From the NCBI RefSeq assembly GCF_000384115.1, contig NZ_KB913029.1, positions 4,997,057 through 5,061,056 on the forward strand: a stretch of 64,000 nucleotides of DNA, written 5' to 3'. The notes beneath the pieces were generated by a model that was given only the letters and a program-made list of their open reading frames with translations, searched no databases and was not told where the DNA came from. Below are positions 8,242-17,889 of the stretch, one piece after another. Source of the DNA: Sporichthya polymorpha DSM 43042. Its GTDB lineage: Bacteria; Actinomycetota; Actinomycetes; Sporichthyales; Sporichthyaceae. Numbering within the stretch: the first letter of the stretch is position 1; every line of letters starts with the position of its first letter. Both the position numbers and the translations under genes were made by a program.

Positions 8242-9027
8242 GTGCGGTTCCCCGCCCGGCTGACCGCCGGGGCCCGGCTCTCCGTCGGGCTGCTGACGGT
8301 GGTCCCGGTCGGCGCGGTCCGGGCCGAGCGTGACCAGGCCGGCACCGCGATCCGCTGCGCACCGCTGGTCGGCGCGGGGCTCGGCGCCGGCGTCGGACTC
8401 GCGGCCTGGGGGCTCGGCGAGCTCGGCACCTCGACCCTGATCACCGGGATCGTCGCCGTCGCGCTGTTCGCCGCGCTGACGCGCGGCCTGCACCTCGACG
8501 GCCTGGCCGACACCGCGGACGGCCTCGGCAGCCGTAAGGACCCCGAGGGCGCGCTCGCGGTGATGAAGGCCTCCGACATCGGGCCGTTCGGCGTCCTGTC
8601 GATCCTGTTCGCCGCGCTGCTCCAGTGCGGCGCCGCGGCCACGCTGCTGGCGCGCGGGCCGGACCACCACGCGGTGGCGTTGTTCGCGCTCGCGGCCGCC
8701 ACCGCCCGCATCCCCGTGGTGTGGGCGTGCCGCGCCGGCCTGCCCGCCGCCCGCCCCGACGGGCTCGGTGCCCTGGTCGGCGGGACCGTCTCCGGCGCCG
8801 CGGCGGCGGTCTGGGCCGGGACGGCGCTGTGGGTGGCGGCGCTGATCGGGCTCTGGACCGACGTCGGTGCGGCTCGGGCCGTGATCGCCGTCGGGCTGGC
8901 GCTGCTCGCCGCCGGCGCCCTGCTCGAGCACTGCCGGCGCCGGTTCGGCGGGATGACCGGGGACGTCCTCGGCGCGCTCGTCGAGACCGCCATGACCGTC
9001 GGACTCGTGGTGCTGTCGACGACCTGA
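8242..9027 (+). CDS. cobS: CobS: adenosylcobinamide-GDP ribazoletransferase
   Basis: CobS is an integral membrane enzyme that joins adenosylcobinamide-GDP to alpha-ribazole to give adenosylcobalamin (phosphate). The 261-residue protein has the diagnostic motif LTRGLHLDGLADTADGLGSRKDPEGAL (about 73-100), whose acidic residues bind Mg2+. It also has ASDIGPFGVLSILFAALLQ and several hydrophobic helices over the rest of its length. GTG 8242 follows the cobT stop by 16 nt, so the two are probably co-transcribed. The cluster covers only the last steps of the pathway; corrin ring genes are not visible here. Confidence 0.9.
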   Translation: MRFPARLTAGARLSVGLLTVVPVGAVRAERDQAGTAIRCAPLVGAGLGAGVGLAAWGLGELGTSTLITGIVAVALFAALTRGLHLDGLADTADGLGSRKDPEGALAVMKASDIGPFGVLSILFAALLQCGAAATLLARGPDHHAVALFALAAATARIPVVWACRAGLPAARPDGLGALVGGTVSGAAAAVWAGTALWVAALIGLWTDVGAARAVIAVGLALLAAGALLEHCRRRFGGMTGDVLGALVETAMTVGLVVLSTT

Positions 9028-9060
9028 CGTTGCGTCAGACCCGACTGGGCGACGGACGCG

Positions 9061-10185
9061 TCAGCGCACGTGCGACTCCACGAACGGGGGCCTGGTCACC
9101 TGGAACCGGCCCGGCCGGCCCCGGACGTCGACGACGACCTCGTCGCCGTCGGCGACCGCGTCGGGGGTACCGGCCTCGAGGAGCGCGAGGCCGATGCCGA
9201 CCTTGCGTGTCGGGGAGAACGTGCCGCTGGTGACCTCGCCGATCGCGGGGCCGCCCCCGGCCCGGAGGACCGTCATGTGGCAGCGCGGGATCGCGCGCTC
9301 CAGGCCGACCAGGCCGACGAGTCGGCGCGACCGCCCCGCGGCCTTCTCGGCGAGCAGGGCGTCGCGGCCCCAGAACGCGGGCTTGTCCCAGCCGACCGCC
9401 CAGCCGAGACCGGCCTGCACCGGAGTGACGGCGCGTGAGATGTCCTGACCGTGCAGGGGGTAGCCCATCTCGGTGCGCAGGGTGTCGCGGGCACCGAGCC
9501 CGCACGGCATGGCGCCGAACTGCTCGCCGGTCTTCAGCAGCGCGTCCCACAGGTCGCCGGTGTCGTCCCAGCGCGGCAGCAGTTCGTACCCTCGCTCGCC
9601 GGTGTAGCCGCTCCGGCACACGACGACGGGCCGCCCGTCCCAGGTCGCGTCGACGAAGGACATGTACTCGTGCCCGGTCGGCAGGCCGAGGGCCGCGACG
9701 AGGTCGTCGGCCCGCGGGCCCTGCACGGCGAGGACGCCGAAGTCGGTGTGCCGGTCGGTGACCGTCACACCCGCCGGAGCGGCCTCGGCCAGCAGGCCCG
9801 CGACCGTCGCGCAGTTGGCCGCGTTCGGCACGACGAGGACGTCGTCGTCCGCGCGCAGGTAGACGATCAGGTCGTCGACGACACCGCCGTCCTCGGCGCA
9901 GCAGAGGCTGTACTGCGCGGACCCGGGCGCGATGCGGTCGAGGGCGTTGGTGAAGCAGGAGTCGACGAACGCCGCGGCGCCCGGACCGGTGACCGAGAGC
10001 TTGCCGAGGTGCGTGACGTCGAAGACGCCGACGGCCGTGCGCACCGCGGTGTGCTCGGCGACGACGCCAAGCTTGGCGGGCGCGCCGCCGTAGTCGATCG
10101 GCATCTCCCAGCCGCCGAAGTCGGCGAGCTTCGCGCCCAGTTCGCGGTGCCGTTCGTGCAGGGGCGAATGCCGTAGTTCGGTCAT
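9061..10185 (-). CDS. gcvT: GcvT: aminomethyltransferase (glycine cleavage T-protein)
   Basis: GcvT releases ammonia from the aminomethyl-lipoyl H-protein and passes the one-carbon unit to tetrahydrofolate. The 374-residue protein starts [34 protein letters not shown]. It has the folate-site segments [17 protein letters not shown] and [14 protein letters not shown], and a C-terminal [24 protein letters not shown] 10185 is chosen over GTG 10191 because TAGCGT (minus strand 10197-10192) lies exactly 6 nt before it, indicating a leaderless start. gcvH and gcvP are not adjacent, as is common in this group; its lipoylated partner depends on LipA/LipB nearby. Confidence 0.92.
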   Translation of the reverse strand: MTELRHSPLHERHRELGAKLADFGGWEMPIDYGGAPAKLGVVAEHTAVRTAVGVFDVTHLGKLSVTGPGAAAFVDSCFTNALDRIAPGSAQYSLCCAEDGGVVDDLIVYLRADDDVLVVPNAANCATVAGLLAEAAPAGVTVTDRHTDFGVLAVQGPRADDLVAALGLPTGHEYMSFVDATWDGRPVVVCRSGYTGERGYELLPRWDDTGDLWDALLKTGEQFGAMPCGLGARDTLRTEMGYPLHGQDISRAVTPVQAGLGWAVGWDKPAFWGRDALLAEKAAGRSRRLVGLVGLERAIPRCHMTVLRAGGGPAIGEVTSGTFSPTRKVGIGLALLEAGTPDAVADGDEVVVDVRGRPGRFQVTRPPFVESHVR

Positions 10186-10293
10186 GGGCACACGCTAGTG
10201 ACCCGGAAACCCGGCGGAGCGGGGCGGCGCGGTTAGGCTTCGAACTCACTGCTCGACGTTTGTCCTGCCCGCGATCTTGAAGAGGACCTCGAC

Positions 10294-11793
10294 GTGGCCA
10301 CGATCTCCCTGTCCGCTTCCGCCGCCGCCGAGGTGCGTGCCGACGCCGTCGTCGTCGGTGTCGGGTCCGGTCCGAAGGGTCCGGTGCTCACCGCCGGCGC
10401 GAAGGCGATCGAGGCCGCCGGGGTCGCGAAGCTGGCCACCGTCCTCAAGGCGATGGGCGCGACCGGCAAGGCCGAGGAGGTCACGAAGATCCCGGCGTCC
10501 GGGTCGGTCCGGGCCGCGGTCGTCGTGGTCGTCGGTCTCGGCGAGCCGCAGGGCCGTGCGGGGTACCCGGCCGAGGCGCTCCGGCGCGCGGCCGGGGCCG
10601 CGACCCGGTCGCTCGCCGGCAACAAGTCCGTCGCGCTCGCGCTGCCCGCCGAGACCGTCGAGGAGGTCGGGGCCGTCGCCGAGGGCGCGCTGCTCGGCGC
10701 GTACTCGTACCTGCGCTACCGCACGAACGGCTCCACTCCCCCGGCACCGGTGGGTGCGATCACCCTGGTCTCGTCGCTGACCGGCGACCGCGCGGCCAAG
10801 GCCGCCCTCACCCGCGCCGAGGTCGTGGCGGACGCGGTCTGCTTCGCCCGCGACCTCGTGAACACCCCGCCGTCGGACCTGCACCCCGCTGACCTGGCCG
10901 CCGCCGCGGACTCCTACGGCCGCAAGGCCGGCCTCGCCGTCGAGATCCTCGACGAGCGCGCGCTGAAGAAGGGCGGCTACGGCGGCATCCTCGCCGTCGG
11001 GCAGGGCTCGGAGAACAAGCCGCGCCTGGTCCGGATGTCGTGGACGCACCCCAAGGCCAAGAAGACGATCGCGTTCGTCGGCAAGGGCATCACGTTCGAC
11101 TCCGGCGGTCTGTCGTTGAAGCCGGCCGACGCGATGATCACGATGAAGTGCGACATGGGCGGCGCCGCCGCCGTCATCGGGGCGATCAGCGCGATCGCCC
11201 GCCTGAAGCTGCCGGTCAACGTCACCGCGTGGGCGCCGACCGCGGAGAACATGCCCTCCGGCACGGCGCAGCGGCCGTCCGACGTCCTGACGATGTACTC
11301 GGGCAAGACGGTCGAGGTGCTCAACACCGACGCCGAGGGCCGGCTGATCCTGGCCGACGCGATCGCGCGCGCGTGCGAGGAGTCCCCGGACGTCCTCGTG
11401 GACGCCGCGACGCTGACCGGCGCGGCCATGGTCGCGCTCGGCCACCGCACCTCGGCCGTGATGAGCAACGACGACGACCTGCGCACGCGCGTCCACGAGC
11501 TCGGCGAGCGCACCGGCGAGCGCATGTGGCCGATGCCGATGCCGGAGGAGCTGCGCAACTCGCTCAAGTCCTCGGTCGCCGACATGGCGAACATCGGCGA
11601 GCGCTGGGGCGGCGCGCTGTCCGCGGCGCTGTTCCTCCGCGAATTCGTCTCCGACGGCGTGAAGTGGGCCCACCTCGACATCGCCGGCCCGGCCTTCAAC
11701 GAGGGCGAGCCCTACGGCTACGTGCCCAAGGGCGGGACGGGCGTCGCGGTCCGGACGCTGGTCGCCCTCGCCGAGGACGTCGCCGCCGGCTGA
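10294..11793 (+). CDS. pepA: leucyl aminopeptidase PepA (M17 family)
   Basis: PepA is a cytoplasmic hexameric metallo-aminopeptidase that trims N-terminal residues in peptide turnover. The 499-residue protein has the macro-like N-terminal domain (to about 170) and the M17 catalytic domain. The metal and catalytic signatures are KGITFDSGGLSLKP, then MKCDMGGAAAVIGA, and the hallmark NTDAEGRLILADA. A TAGGCT hexamer near 10234 with about 55 nt of leader and GAAGAGG before the GTG start suggests a normal leadered message. It is divergent from gcvT. Confidence 0.93.
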   Translation: MATISLSASAAAEVRADAVVVGVGSGPKGPVLTAGAKAIEAAGVAKLATVLKAMGATGKAEEVTKIPASGSVRAAVVVVVGLGEPQGRAGYPAEALRRAAGAATRSLAGNKSVALALPAETVEEVGAVAEGALLGAYSYLRYRTNGSTPPAPVGAITLVSSLTGDRAAKAALTRAEVVADAVCFARDLVNTPPSDLHPADLAAAADSYGRKAGLAVEILDERALKKGGYGGILAVGQGSENKPRLVRMSWTHPKAKKTIAFVGKGITFDSGGLSLKPADAMITMKCDMGGAAAVIGAISAIARLKLPVNVTAWAPTAENMPSGTAQRPSDVLTMYSGKTVEVLNTDAEGRLILADAIARACEESPDVLVDAATLTGAAMVALGHRTSAVMSNDDDLRTRVHELGERTGERMWPMPMPEELRNSLKSSVADMANIGERWGGALSAALFLREFVSDGVKWAHLDIAGPAFNEGEPYGYVPKGGTGVAVRTLVALAEDVAAG

Positions 11794-11811
11794 CGCCGGT
11801 CAGTTCGGGCG

Positions 11812-12507
11812 TCAGTTCGGGCAGAGGTCGCCGCCCGGCGGGCAGTCGAGCACCAGCCCGCCGGCCTTGCGCCACGCCGCCTCGGTCGCGGGCCGCAGGG
11901 CCGCGGCGAGGCGGAGCGTCTCCGCCGGCACGAGCCCGGACGCCGCGAACTCGATCGTGTAGTTCGGCGCCCACGCGATCAGCACGGTCACGGGCGCCGC
12001 TCCGGGCGGGGCCGACCAGACGGCCGCGCGGCCGCCGATCCGGGTCTCGGTGGTCTTCCCGCCGAGCTTGCGCAGCACCGCGGTCTGCGCCTTCAGCCCG
12101 CGCAGGTGGCCGGTGATCCGCACGCTCGTGTCGGCGACCGGGTCGGCGTACTCGGCGTACCAGTCGAAGGACCGGTCGTCGGCGAGGTAGAGCGTGCGGC
12201 TGGCGCCGATCGGCTTGAGGCCCTGGCTGAGGAACCAGTCGCCCGAGCGCAGGACCACGAACCGGCTCGCGCCCGCCACGACCGGCCCGCCCGCGTCGGC
12301 GGTCGCCCCCTGGGGGCCGGGCGTCCCGCCGCCGCTCGCGCCCGGGGTCGCCCCGGCGGAGGCCCCCGCGAGGGCGCCCTCGGCCGGACCGTCACCGGAG
12401 TCGCCGGAGTCGCCGCCGCAGCCGGCGGCGGCGGCGAGCAGGGTCAGACCGGCGAGCACGGCGGCCGCCCGGGCACTCCTGCGCAACCCGACCCGCCGCC
12501 CGTGCAC
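11812..12507 (-). CDS. predicted lipoprotein of unknown function (231 aa)
   Basis: The N-terminus has Arg-rich residues, a hydrophobic stretch and the lipobox LLAAAAGC (Cys near residue 29), so the protein should be lipid-anchored outside the membrane. A low-complexity Gly/Ala/Pro/Ser linker (about 30-80) leads to a folded domain with FVVLRSGDWFLSQGLKPIG, DDRSFDWYAEYADPV and PVTVLIAWAPNYTIEF. I do not recognise the family. The start GTG follows the upstream gene's stop by one base, so the two are likely translationally coupled. It converges on pepA with an 18-nt gap. Confidence 0.75.
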   Translation of the reverse strand: MHGRRVGLRRSARAAAVLAGLTLLAAAAGCGGDSGDSGDGPAEGALAGASAGATPGASGGGTPGPQGATADAGGPVVAGASRFVVLRSGDWFLSQGLKPIGASRTLYLADDRSFDWYAEYADPVADTSVRITGHLRGLKAQTAVLRKLGGKTTETRIGGRAAVWSAPPGAAPVTVLIAWAPNYTIEFAASGLVPAETLRLAAALRPATEAAWRKAGGLVLDCPPGGDLCPN

Positions 12508-12508
12508 G

Positions 12509-12832
12509 TCAGCGGCCTTGCTTGCGTTCGGCGGCGCGGCGCGCGTCGTAGTCCCGTTTGCGCTGGGGGTACCCGGTCAGCGCCACGTCGTAGACGGGTA
12601 TCCCGAGCTTGCCCATCAGCGAGCGCGCGTGCTCGTGGCTCGGGACCCGCCGCCGGGTCCACTCGCCGTCGTGGGCGATGAGCATGACCGTCGGCTCGGT
12701 GACCGCCGTCTGGGGCTCCAGGTAGGCCTCGACCCCGACCCGGGTCTCCGACCACTCCTTCAGGTGGTCGCGGTCGGCCAGGTCGGCGCGCCGGGAATCA
12801 CCCGTGGCCGCCTTCTTGCGGAACAACCTCAT
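12509..12832 (-). CDS. small conserved hypothetical protein (107 aa)
   Basis: This 107-residue hydrophilic protein, MRLFRKKAATGDSRRADL..., has a central VGVEAYLEPQTAVTEPTVMLIAHDGEWTRRRVPS segment and a basic C-terminus ending RRAAERKQGR. I recall similar small proteins of unknown function next to dihydrolipoamide dehydrogenase genes in actinobacteria. No signal peptide, membrane helix or catalytic motif is visible. ATG 12832 is preceded by GGAGGGG. It is the first gene of a two-gene unit with the lipoprotein downstream and is divergent from lpd. Confidence 0.75.
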   Translation of the reverse strand: MRLFRKKAATGDSRRADLADRDHLKEWSETRVGVEAYLEPQTAVTEPTVMLIAHDGEWTRRRVPSHEHARSLMGKLGIPVYDVALTGYPQRKRDYDARRAAERKQGR

Positions 12833-12990
12833 CTGCCGGACCCCTCCGTGGTCTGCCAGCAGTATCGCCGCTGGTCGGGCGGTTCACCCCCACCGACGTG
12901 ACCAAGGCCGCTCGCCCGCCTGATCGGGGTAGGAATCACAGGTGAAAGGATGACGGTTGCTCAACCGCAGACACCAGTGAGGGAGTTCCC

Positions 12991-14379
12991 GTGGCGGAGC
13001 AGGCAGGCACCGAATTCGACCTCGTGATCCTGGGAGGCGGCAGCGGCGGGTACGCCTGTGCCCTGCGCGCCGCCCAGCTGGGTCTGTCGGTGGCACTGAT
13101 CGAGAAGGGCAAGCTCGGGGGCACCTGCCTGCACAACGGCTGCATCCCGACCAAGGCGCTCCTGCACGCGGCGGAGGTCGCCGACCTGGCCCGTGAGGGC
13201 GAGCAGTTCGGCATCAAGACCTCGCTGCACGGCATCGACATGGCCGGCGTGAACGCCTACAAGGACGGCGTCATCAGCAAGCTCTACAAGGGCCTGCAGG
13301 GCCTGGTGAAGAGCCGCAAGATCACGCTGATCGAGGCCGAGGGCCGCCTGAGCTCCGCCACGAGCGTCGACGCCGGCGGCGTCCGCTACACCGGCAAGCA
13401 CATCGTGCTCGCGACCGGCTCCGTGCCGCGCTCGCTCCCCGGCCTGGAGATCGACGGCACCCGCGTTCTCACCTCGGACCACGCGCTGCTGCTCGACCGC
13501 GTCCCGAGTTCGGCGATCATCCTCGGCGGCGGCGTCATCGGCGTCGAGTTCGCGAGCGTGTGGAAGTCCTTCGGCGCCGACGTCACGATCGTCGAGGCGC
13601 TGCCCCACCTGGTCCCGATCGAGGACGAGGCCAACTCCAAGCTGCTGGAGCGCGCCTTCCGCAAGCGCAAGATCGCGTTCGAGCTCGGCGCCCGGTTCAC
13701 CGGCGTCTCGCACACCGCCAACGGCGTGCAGATCACGACCGAGAACGGCAAGACCGTCGAGGCCGAGGTGCTGCTCGTCGCGATCGGCCGCGGCCCGGTG
13801 TCGGCGAACCTCGGGTACGAGGAGGTCGGCGTCGAGATGGAGCGCGGCTTCGTCAAGGTCGACGGCCTGTGCCAGACGAACGTCCCGACGATCTCCGCGG
13901 TCGGCGACCTGATCCCGACCCTGCAGCTCGCGCACGTCGGTTTCGCCGAGGGCATCCTCGTCGCCGAACGCCTCGCCGGGCTCGACGTCGTCCCGATCGA
14001 CTACGACGGCGTTCCGCGCGTCACGTACTCCGAGCCCGAGGTCGCCTCGGTCGGCATCACCGAGGCGGTCGCGAAGGAGCGCCTCGGCGCCGACAACGTC
14101 GAGACCATCACCTACGACCTCGCCGGCAACGGCAAGAGCCAGATCCTGAAAACGGCCGGCGCGATCAAGCTGGTCCGGCAGAAGGACGGCCCCGTGCTCG
14201 GCGTACACATCGTCGGCTCCCGCGCCGGCGAGCTCGTCTCCGAGGCCCAGTTGATCTACAACTGGGAGGCGCTACCCAGCGAGGTCGCGCAGCTGATCCA
14301 CGCTCACCCGACGCAGGGCGAGGCCCTCGGCGAGGCCCACCTCGCCCTGGCTGGCAAGCCGCTGCACGCGCACGGCTGA
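12991..14379 (+). CDS. lpdA: dihydrolipoyl dehydrogenase (E3)
   Basis: This flavoprotein reoxidises dihydrolipoyl groups of 2-oxoacid dehydrogenase complexes (and the glycine cleavage H-protein) using NAD+. The 462-residue protein has the FAD-binding GGGSGG at 15-20, the redox disulfide Cys46/Cys51 in GGTCLHNGCIPTK, an NAD-binding ILGGGVIGVEFASVW, the second FAD block ISAVGDLIPTLQLAH, and the C-terminal catalytic pair His439/Glu444 in HAHPTQGEALGE. GTG 12991 is preceded by GAGGGAG. It is directly followed by the acyltransferase E2 gene 80 nt on, as a metabolic pair. Confidence 0.95.
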   Translation: MAEQAGTEFDLVILGGGSGGYACALRAAQLGLSVALIEKGKLGGTCLHNGCIPTKALLHAAEVADLAREGEQFGIKTSLHGIDMAGVNAYKDGVISKLYKGLQGLVKSRKITLIEAEGRLSSATSVDAGGVRYTGKHIVLATGSVPRSLPGLEIDGTRVLTSDHALLLDRVPSSAIILGGGVIGVEFASVWKSFGADVTIVEALPHLVPIEDEANSKLLERAFRKRKIAFELGARFTGVSHTANGVQITTENGKTVEAEVLLVAIGRGPVSANLGYEEVGVEMERGFVKVDGLCQTNVPTISAVGDLIPTLQLAHVGFAEGILVAERLAGLDVVPIDYDGVPRVTYSEPEVASVGITEAVAKERLGADNVETITYDLAGNGKSQILKTAGAIKLVRQKDGPVLGVHIVGSRAGELVSEAQLIYNWEALPSEVAQLIHAHPTQGEALGEAHLALAGKPLHAHG

Positions 14380-14458
14380 CAGTCCGCAGGGTTCGCCCTG
14401 AGGGTCCGTCAGAAATCTTTCCGCCACCCGGTTCCGTCCCTCGCGAGGAGAACGTCAC

Positions 14459-16270
14459 ATGCCAGTCTCGGTCACCCTTCCGGCGCTCGGCGAGAGTGTC
14501 ACCGAGGGCACCGTCACCCGGTGGCTGAAGCAGGAGGGCGACACCGTCGCCGCGGACGAGCCGCTGCTGGAGATCTCGACCGACAAGGTCGACACCGAGA
14601 TCCCCGCCCCGGCTGCCGGTGTCCTGGTCAAGATCACCGTCGGTGAGGACGAGACCGTCGCCGTCGGCGCCGAGCTCGGTGTCATCGGTGACGCGGGTGA
14701 GGCCGCCCCGGCCGCTCCCGCCCCGGCCGCCGAGCCCGCTCCCGCGGCCCCGGCTCCGGTCGCGGAGGCGCCTGCGCCGCCGGCCCAGCCCGCTCCCCCT
14801 GCTCCGGCCGCTCCCGCCGCGGCCCCGGCTGCCGGCCCGGCGGCCGATGGAGTGTCGGTGACCCTGCCCGCACTGGGTGAGAGCGTCACCGAGGGCACCG
14901 TCACGCGCTGGCTGAAGGCGGAGGGCGACACCGTCGCCGCCGACGAGCCGCTGCTGGAGATCTCGACCGACAAGGTCGACACCGAGATCCCCGCCCCGGC
15001 CGCCGGCGTCCTGGTCAAGATCACCGTCCGCGAGGACGAGACCGTCGCCGTCGGCGCCGAGCTCGGCGTCATCGGCTCCGGCGCGAGCGCCCCGGCTCCC
15101 GCGGCCACGGCCGCTCCCGCCCCGGCTCCGGCGGCTCCCGCTCCCGAGCCGACCCCCGCCCCCGCACCCCCGGCCGCGGCGGCTCCGGCGCCCCCGGCGC
15201 CCGCGCCGGCTCCCACCCCGGCCCCGGCCGCTCCCACCCCGGCCCCGGCCGCTCCCGCGGCTCCGGCGGCCGCTCCCGCGGCTCCGGCGAGCAGCGGGAA
15301 CGGGCAGGCGGAGGACGTCGGCACCTACGTCACCCCGCTGGTGCGCCGTCTCGCGGCGGACAACAACGTCGACCTGAGCACGGTCGTCGGCACCGGCGTC
15401 GGTGGCCGCATCCGCAAGCAGGACGTGCTCGACGCCGCCAGGAGCGCGGCGTCAGCGGCGACGGCCGCCCCGGCCGCGGCCGCTCCGGCCCCGTCGGCGG
15501 CTCCGGTCGCGACCCCGGCCGCCCCGCGGCCGGTCGTCGCCGCGCCGCAGGTCGGCACGGTCGAGCCGATGTCGCGGCTGCGCAAGGTCATCGCGGCGCG
15601 CATGGTCGAGTCGCTGCAGCTCTCCGCGCAGCTGTCGTGCTGGGTCGAGGTCGACGTCACCCGCATCGCGCGGCTGCGGCAGCAGGCCAAGGCGTCCTTC
15701 GAGGCCCAGACCGGCCAGAAGCTCAACTTCCTGCCGTTCTTCGCCAAGGCGACCATCGAGGCCCTCAAGCAGCACCCGAAGCTGAACGCCTCGATCGACG
15801 TCGAGAAGGGCGAGATCACCTACCACCCGAAGGTGCACCTCGGCATCGCCGTCGACACCGAGCGGGGTCTGCTGGTCCCGGTCGTCCAGGACGCGGACGA
15901 ACTCAACGTCTCGGGCCTGACCCGGTCGATGAACGACCTGGCCGCGCGCACCCGCGACAACAAGATCGCCCCCGACGACCTGTCCGGCGGCACGTTCACG
16001 CTGACCAACACCGGCAGCCGGGGCGCGCTCACCGACACCCCGATCATCAACCAGCCGCAGGTCGGCATCCTCGGCACCGGCACGGTCGTCAAGCGTCCGG
16101 TCGTCGTCGAGGACCCCTCCGGCGGGGACACGATCGCGATCCGGTCGATGGTGATGCTCGTCCTGACCTACGACCACCGCCTGGTCGACGGGGCCGACGC
16201 CGCCCGGTTCCTCACCACCGTGAAGCAGCGTCTGGAGGAGGGCGCGTTCGAGGCCGAACTCGGCCTCTGA
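14459..16270 (+). CDS. sucB: two-lipoyl-domain 2-oxoacid dehydrogenase acyltransferase (E2; SucB/DlaT)
   Basis: This is the core E2 of a 2-oxoacid dehydrogenase complex, 603 residues. Domain order: lipoyl domain 1 (about 1-75, lipoylated Lys43 in [10 protein letters not shown]), Ala/Pro linker, lipoyl domain 2 (about 137-212), a longer Ala/Pro linker, the E3-binding domain ([19 protein letters not shown]...[13 protein letters not shown], about 285-325), and the catalytic domain ending in [16 protein letters not shown]. The two lipoyl domains differ at only two of about 74 residues, pointing to recent duplication or gene conversion. Actinobacterial homologues serve pyruvate dehydrogenase and are often labelled SucB; substrate cannot be decided here. 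ATG 14459 has GCGAGGAG upstream. Confidence 0.93.
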   Translation: MPVSVTLPALGESVTEGTVTRWLKQEGDTVAADEPLLEISTDKVDTEIPAPAAGVLVKITVGEDETVAVGAELGVIGDAGEAAPAAPAPAAEPAPAAPAPVAEAPAPPAQPAPPAPAAPAAAPAAGPAADGVSVTLPALGESVTEGTVTRWLKAEGDTVAADEPLLEISTDKVDTEIPAPAAGVLVKITVREDETVAVGAELGVIGSGASAPAPAATAAPAPAPAAPAPEPTPAPAPPAAAAPAPPAPAPAPTPAPAAPTPAPAAPAAPAAAPAAPASSGNGQAEDVGTYVTPLVRRLAADNNVDLSTVVGTGVGGRIRKQDVLDAARSAASAATAAPAAAAPAPSAAPVATPAAPRPVVAAPQVGTVEPMSRLRKVIAARMVESLQLSAQLSCWVEVDVTRIARLRQQAKASFEAQTGQKLNFLPFFAKATIEALKQHPKLNASIDVEKGEITYHPKVHLGIAVDTERGLLVPVVQDADELNVSGLTRSMNDLAARTRDNKIAPDDLSGGTFTLTNTGSRGALTDTPIINQPQVGILGTGTVVKRPVVVEDPSGGDTIAIRSMVMLVLTYDHRLVDGADAARFLTTVKQRLEEGAFEAELGL

Positions 16271-16281
16271 CGGGCACGCCC

Positions 16282-17163
16282 ATGAAGATCGCGGTCTGCG
16301 GCTCGTCCGGACTGATCGGCACCGCGCTCGTCGACGCACTGCGCGCCGACGGGCACGAGGTGCTGCGTCTGGTCCGGCGGGCCCCGCAGGGCGCGGACGA
16401 GATCTCGTGGGACCCGGAGCAACCGCTCTCCCCCGGCAAGCTCGCCGGCGTCGAGGCCGCGGTGAACCTCTCCGGGGCCGGGGTCGGCGACAAGCGCTGG
16501 AGCGAGTCGTACAAGCGCACCCTCGTCGACAGCCGGGTCAACCCGACGCACACGCTCGCGACCGCGCTGGCGGCGCTCGACCCCAAGCCGCGAGTGCTGC
16601 TGCAGGGCTCCGCGATCGGGTTCTACGGCGACCACGGCGAGACGAAGGTCGACGAGACCTTCGGCCCCGCGGACGACTTCCTGGCCCGTCTGACGGTCCG
16701 TTGGGAGGCGGCCGCGGCGCCGGCGGAGAACGCGGGCATCCGTGTCTGCTACCTCCGCACCGGCCTCGTCGTCGCACGCGAGGGCGGGGCGTGGGGCCGA
16801 CTGTTCCCGATCTTCAAGTTCGGGCTCGGCGGCAAGCTCGGCAACGGCCGCCAGTACTGGAGCTTCATCTCCCTGACCGACCACGTGCGGGCGCTGAAGT
16901 TCCTGCTGACCTCCGACGTCTCCGGCCCCGTGAACCTGACCGGGCCCGAGCCCGTCACCAACGCCGACGTGACCAAGGCCATGGGCAGCGTCCTGCACCG
17001 GCCGACGCTGTTCCCGGTGCCGGCGATCGCCCTCAAGGTCGTCCTCGGCGAGTTCTCCACCGAGACGCTGCGCAGCCAGCGCGTCGTGCCGGCGGTCCTG
17101 TCGAAGGCAGGGTTCTCCTTCGAGCACCCGACGATCGAGGCCGCGATCCGCGCCGCCGCCTGA
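16282..17163 (+). CDS. TIGR01777 family NAD(P)-dependent epimerase/dehydratase-like protein
   Basis: This 293-residue short-chain-dehydrogenase-like protein has the N-terminal nucleotide-binding CGSSGLIGTALVDAL, the family marker AVNLSGAGVGDKRWSESYK (about 57-75), GSAIGFYGDHGETKVDE, and the C-terminal DUF1731 region FPVPAIALKVVLGEFSTETLRSQRVVP. Its substrate is unknown; members are often linked to cell division or sugar-nucleotide chemistry only by homology. It begins 11 nt after the E2 stop and is part of the lpd-sucB-lipB-lipA gene string conserved in actinobacteria. Confidence 0.88.
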   Translation: MKIAVCGSSGLIGTALVDALRADGHEVLRLVRRAPQGADEISWDPEQPLSPGKLAGVEAAVNLSGAGVGDKRWSESYKRTLVDSRVNPTHTLATALAALDPKPRVLLQGSAIGFYGDHGETKVDETFGPADDFLARLTVRWEAAAAPAENAGIRVCYLRTGLVVAREGGAWGRLFPIFKFGLGGKLGNGRQYWSFISLTDHVRALKFLLTSDVSGPVNLTGPEPVTNADVTKAMGSVLHRPTLFPVPAIALKVVLGEFSTETLRSQRVVPAVLSKAGFSFEHPTIEAAIRAAA

Positions 17164-17190
17164 GAACCGATCCCGACCTAGACTGACGAC

Positions 17191-17889
17191 GTGTCCGCGC
17201 TCCGCTTCCTCCACGGCTTCGGCGGGACTCCGGTGCCCTACGAGCCGGCGTGGGAGCTTCAGCGGGAGCTGCACGCCGCGCGCGCCGACGGCACCGTCGA
17301 GGACACCGTGATCCTCCTCGAGCACGAGCCGGTGTTCACCGCGGGCAAGCGCACCGAGCCGCAGGACCGGCCGTGGGACGGCACCCCGGTGGTCGAGGTC
17401 GACCGCGGCGGGAAGATCACCTGGCACGGGCCGGGGCAGCTGACCGGCTACCCGATCGTGAAGCTGCCCGACGGCGTCTACGTCGTCGACTACGTCCGCA
17501 AGCTGGAGGCCGCGATCATCGCGACCTGCGCCGACCTGGGTCTGGCGAACGCGCAGCGCGTGCCGGGCCGCAGTGGGGTGTGGGTGCCCGGCACGGGCCC
17601 GTTGGACCCGGACCGCAAGGTCGCCGCGATCGGGATCCGCGTCGCGAAGGGCGTGACGATGCACGGCTTCGCGATCAACTGCGACTGCGACCTGGGCTGG
17701 TTCTCACGGATCGTGCCGTGCGGGATCTCCGACGCCGGCGTCACGACGCTGACGAAGGAACTCGGGCGTCCGGTGCCGGTCGCCGAGGTCGTGCCGGTGG
17801 TCGAGCGTCGCCTGCTGGAGGCCCTCGGCTCGGAGTCGGTGACCCGGGCCCCGTTGGCACTGCACGGCGCGCTGGGAGTTGTCGCATGA
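17191..17889 (+). CDS. lipB: LipB: octanoyl-[acyl-carrier-protein] transferase
   Basis: LipB moves an octanoyl group from acyl carrier protein to lipoyl domains, the first step of endogenous lipoate assembly. The signature [17 protein letters not shown] spans residues 72-88. Further on are [21 protein letters not shown], with the catalytic Lys, and [12 protein letters not shown], with the catalytic Cys. Length is 232 residues. GTG 17191 has TAGACT exactly 6 nt upstream (17179-17184) and no ribosome site, so it is leaderless. Its stop overlaps the lipA start (ATGA), coupling translation of the two enzymes. Confidence 0.94.
   Translation: MSALRFLHGFGGTPVPYEPAWELQRELHAARADGTVEDTVILLEHEPVFTAGKRTEPQDRPWDGTPVVEVDRGGKITWHGPGQLTGYPIVKLPDGVYVVDYVRKLEAAIIATCADLGLANAQRVPGRSGVWVPGTGPLDPDRKVAAIGIRVAKGVTMHGFAINCDCDLGWFSRIVPCGISDAGVTTLTKELGRPVPVAEVVPVVERRLLEALGSESVTRAPLALHGALGVVA

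Noticed and set aside
9028-10293. Possible cobalamin or glycine riboswitch near cobU-cobS and gcvT
   Set aside because: cobU, cobT and gcvT all appear leaderless or nearly so, leaving no room for a riboswitch leader.
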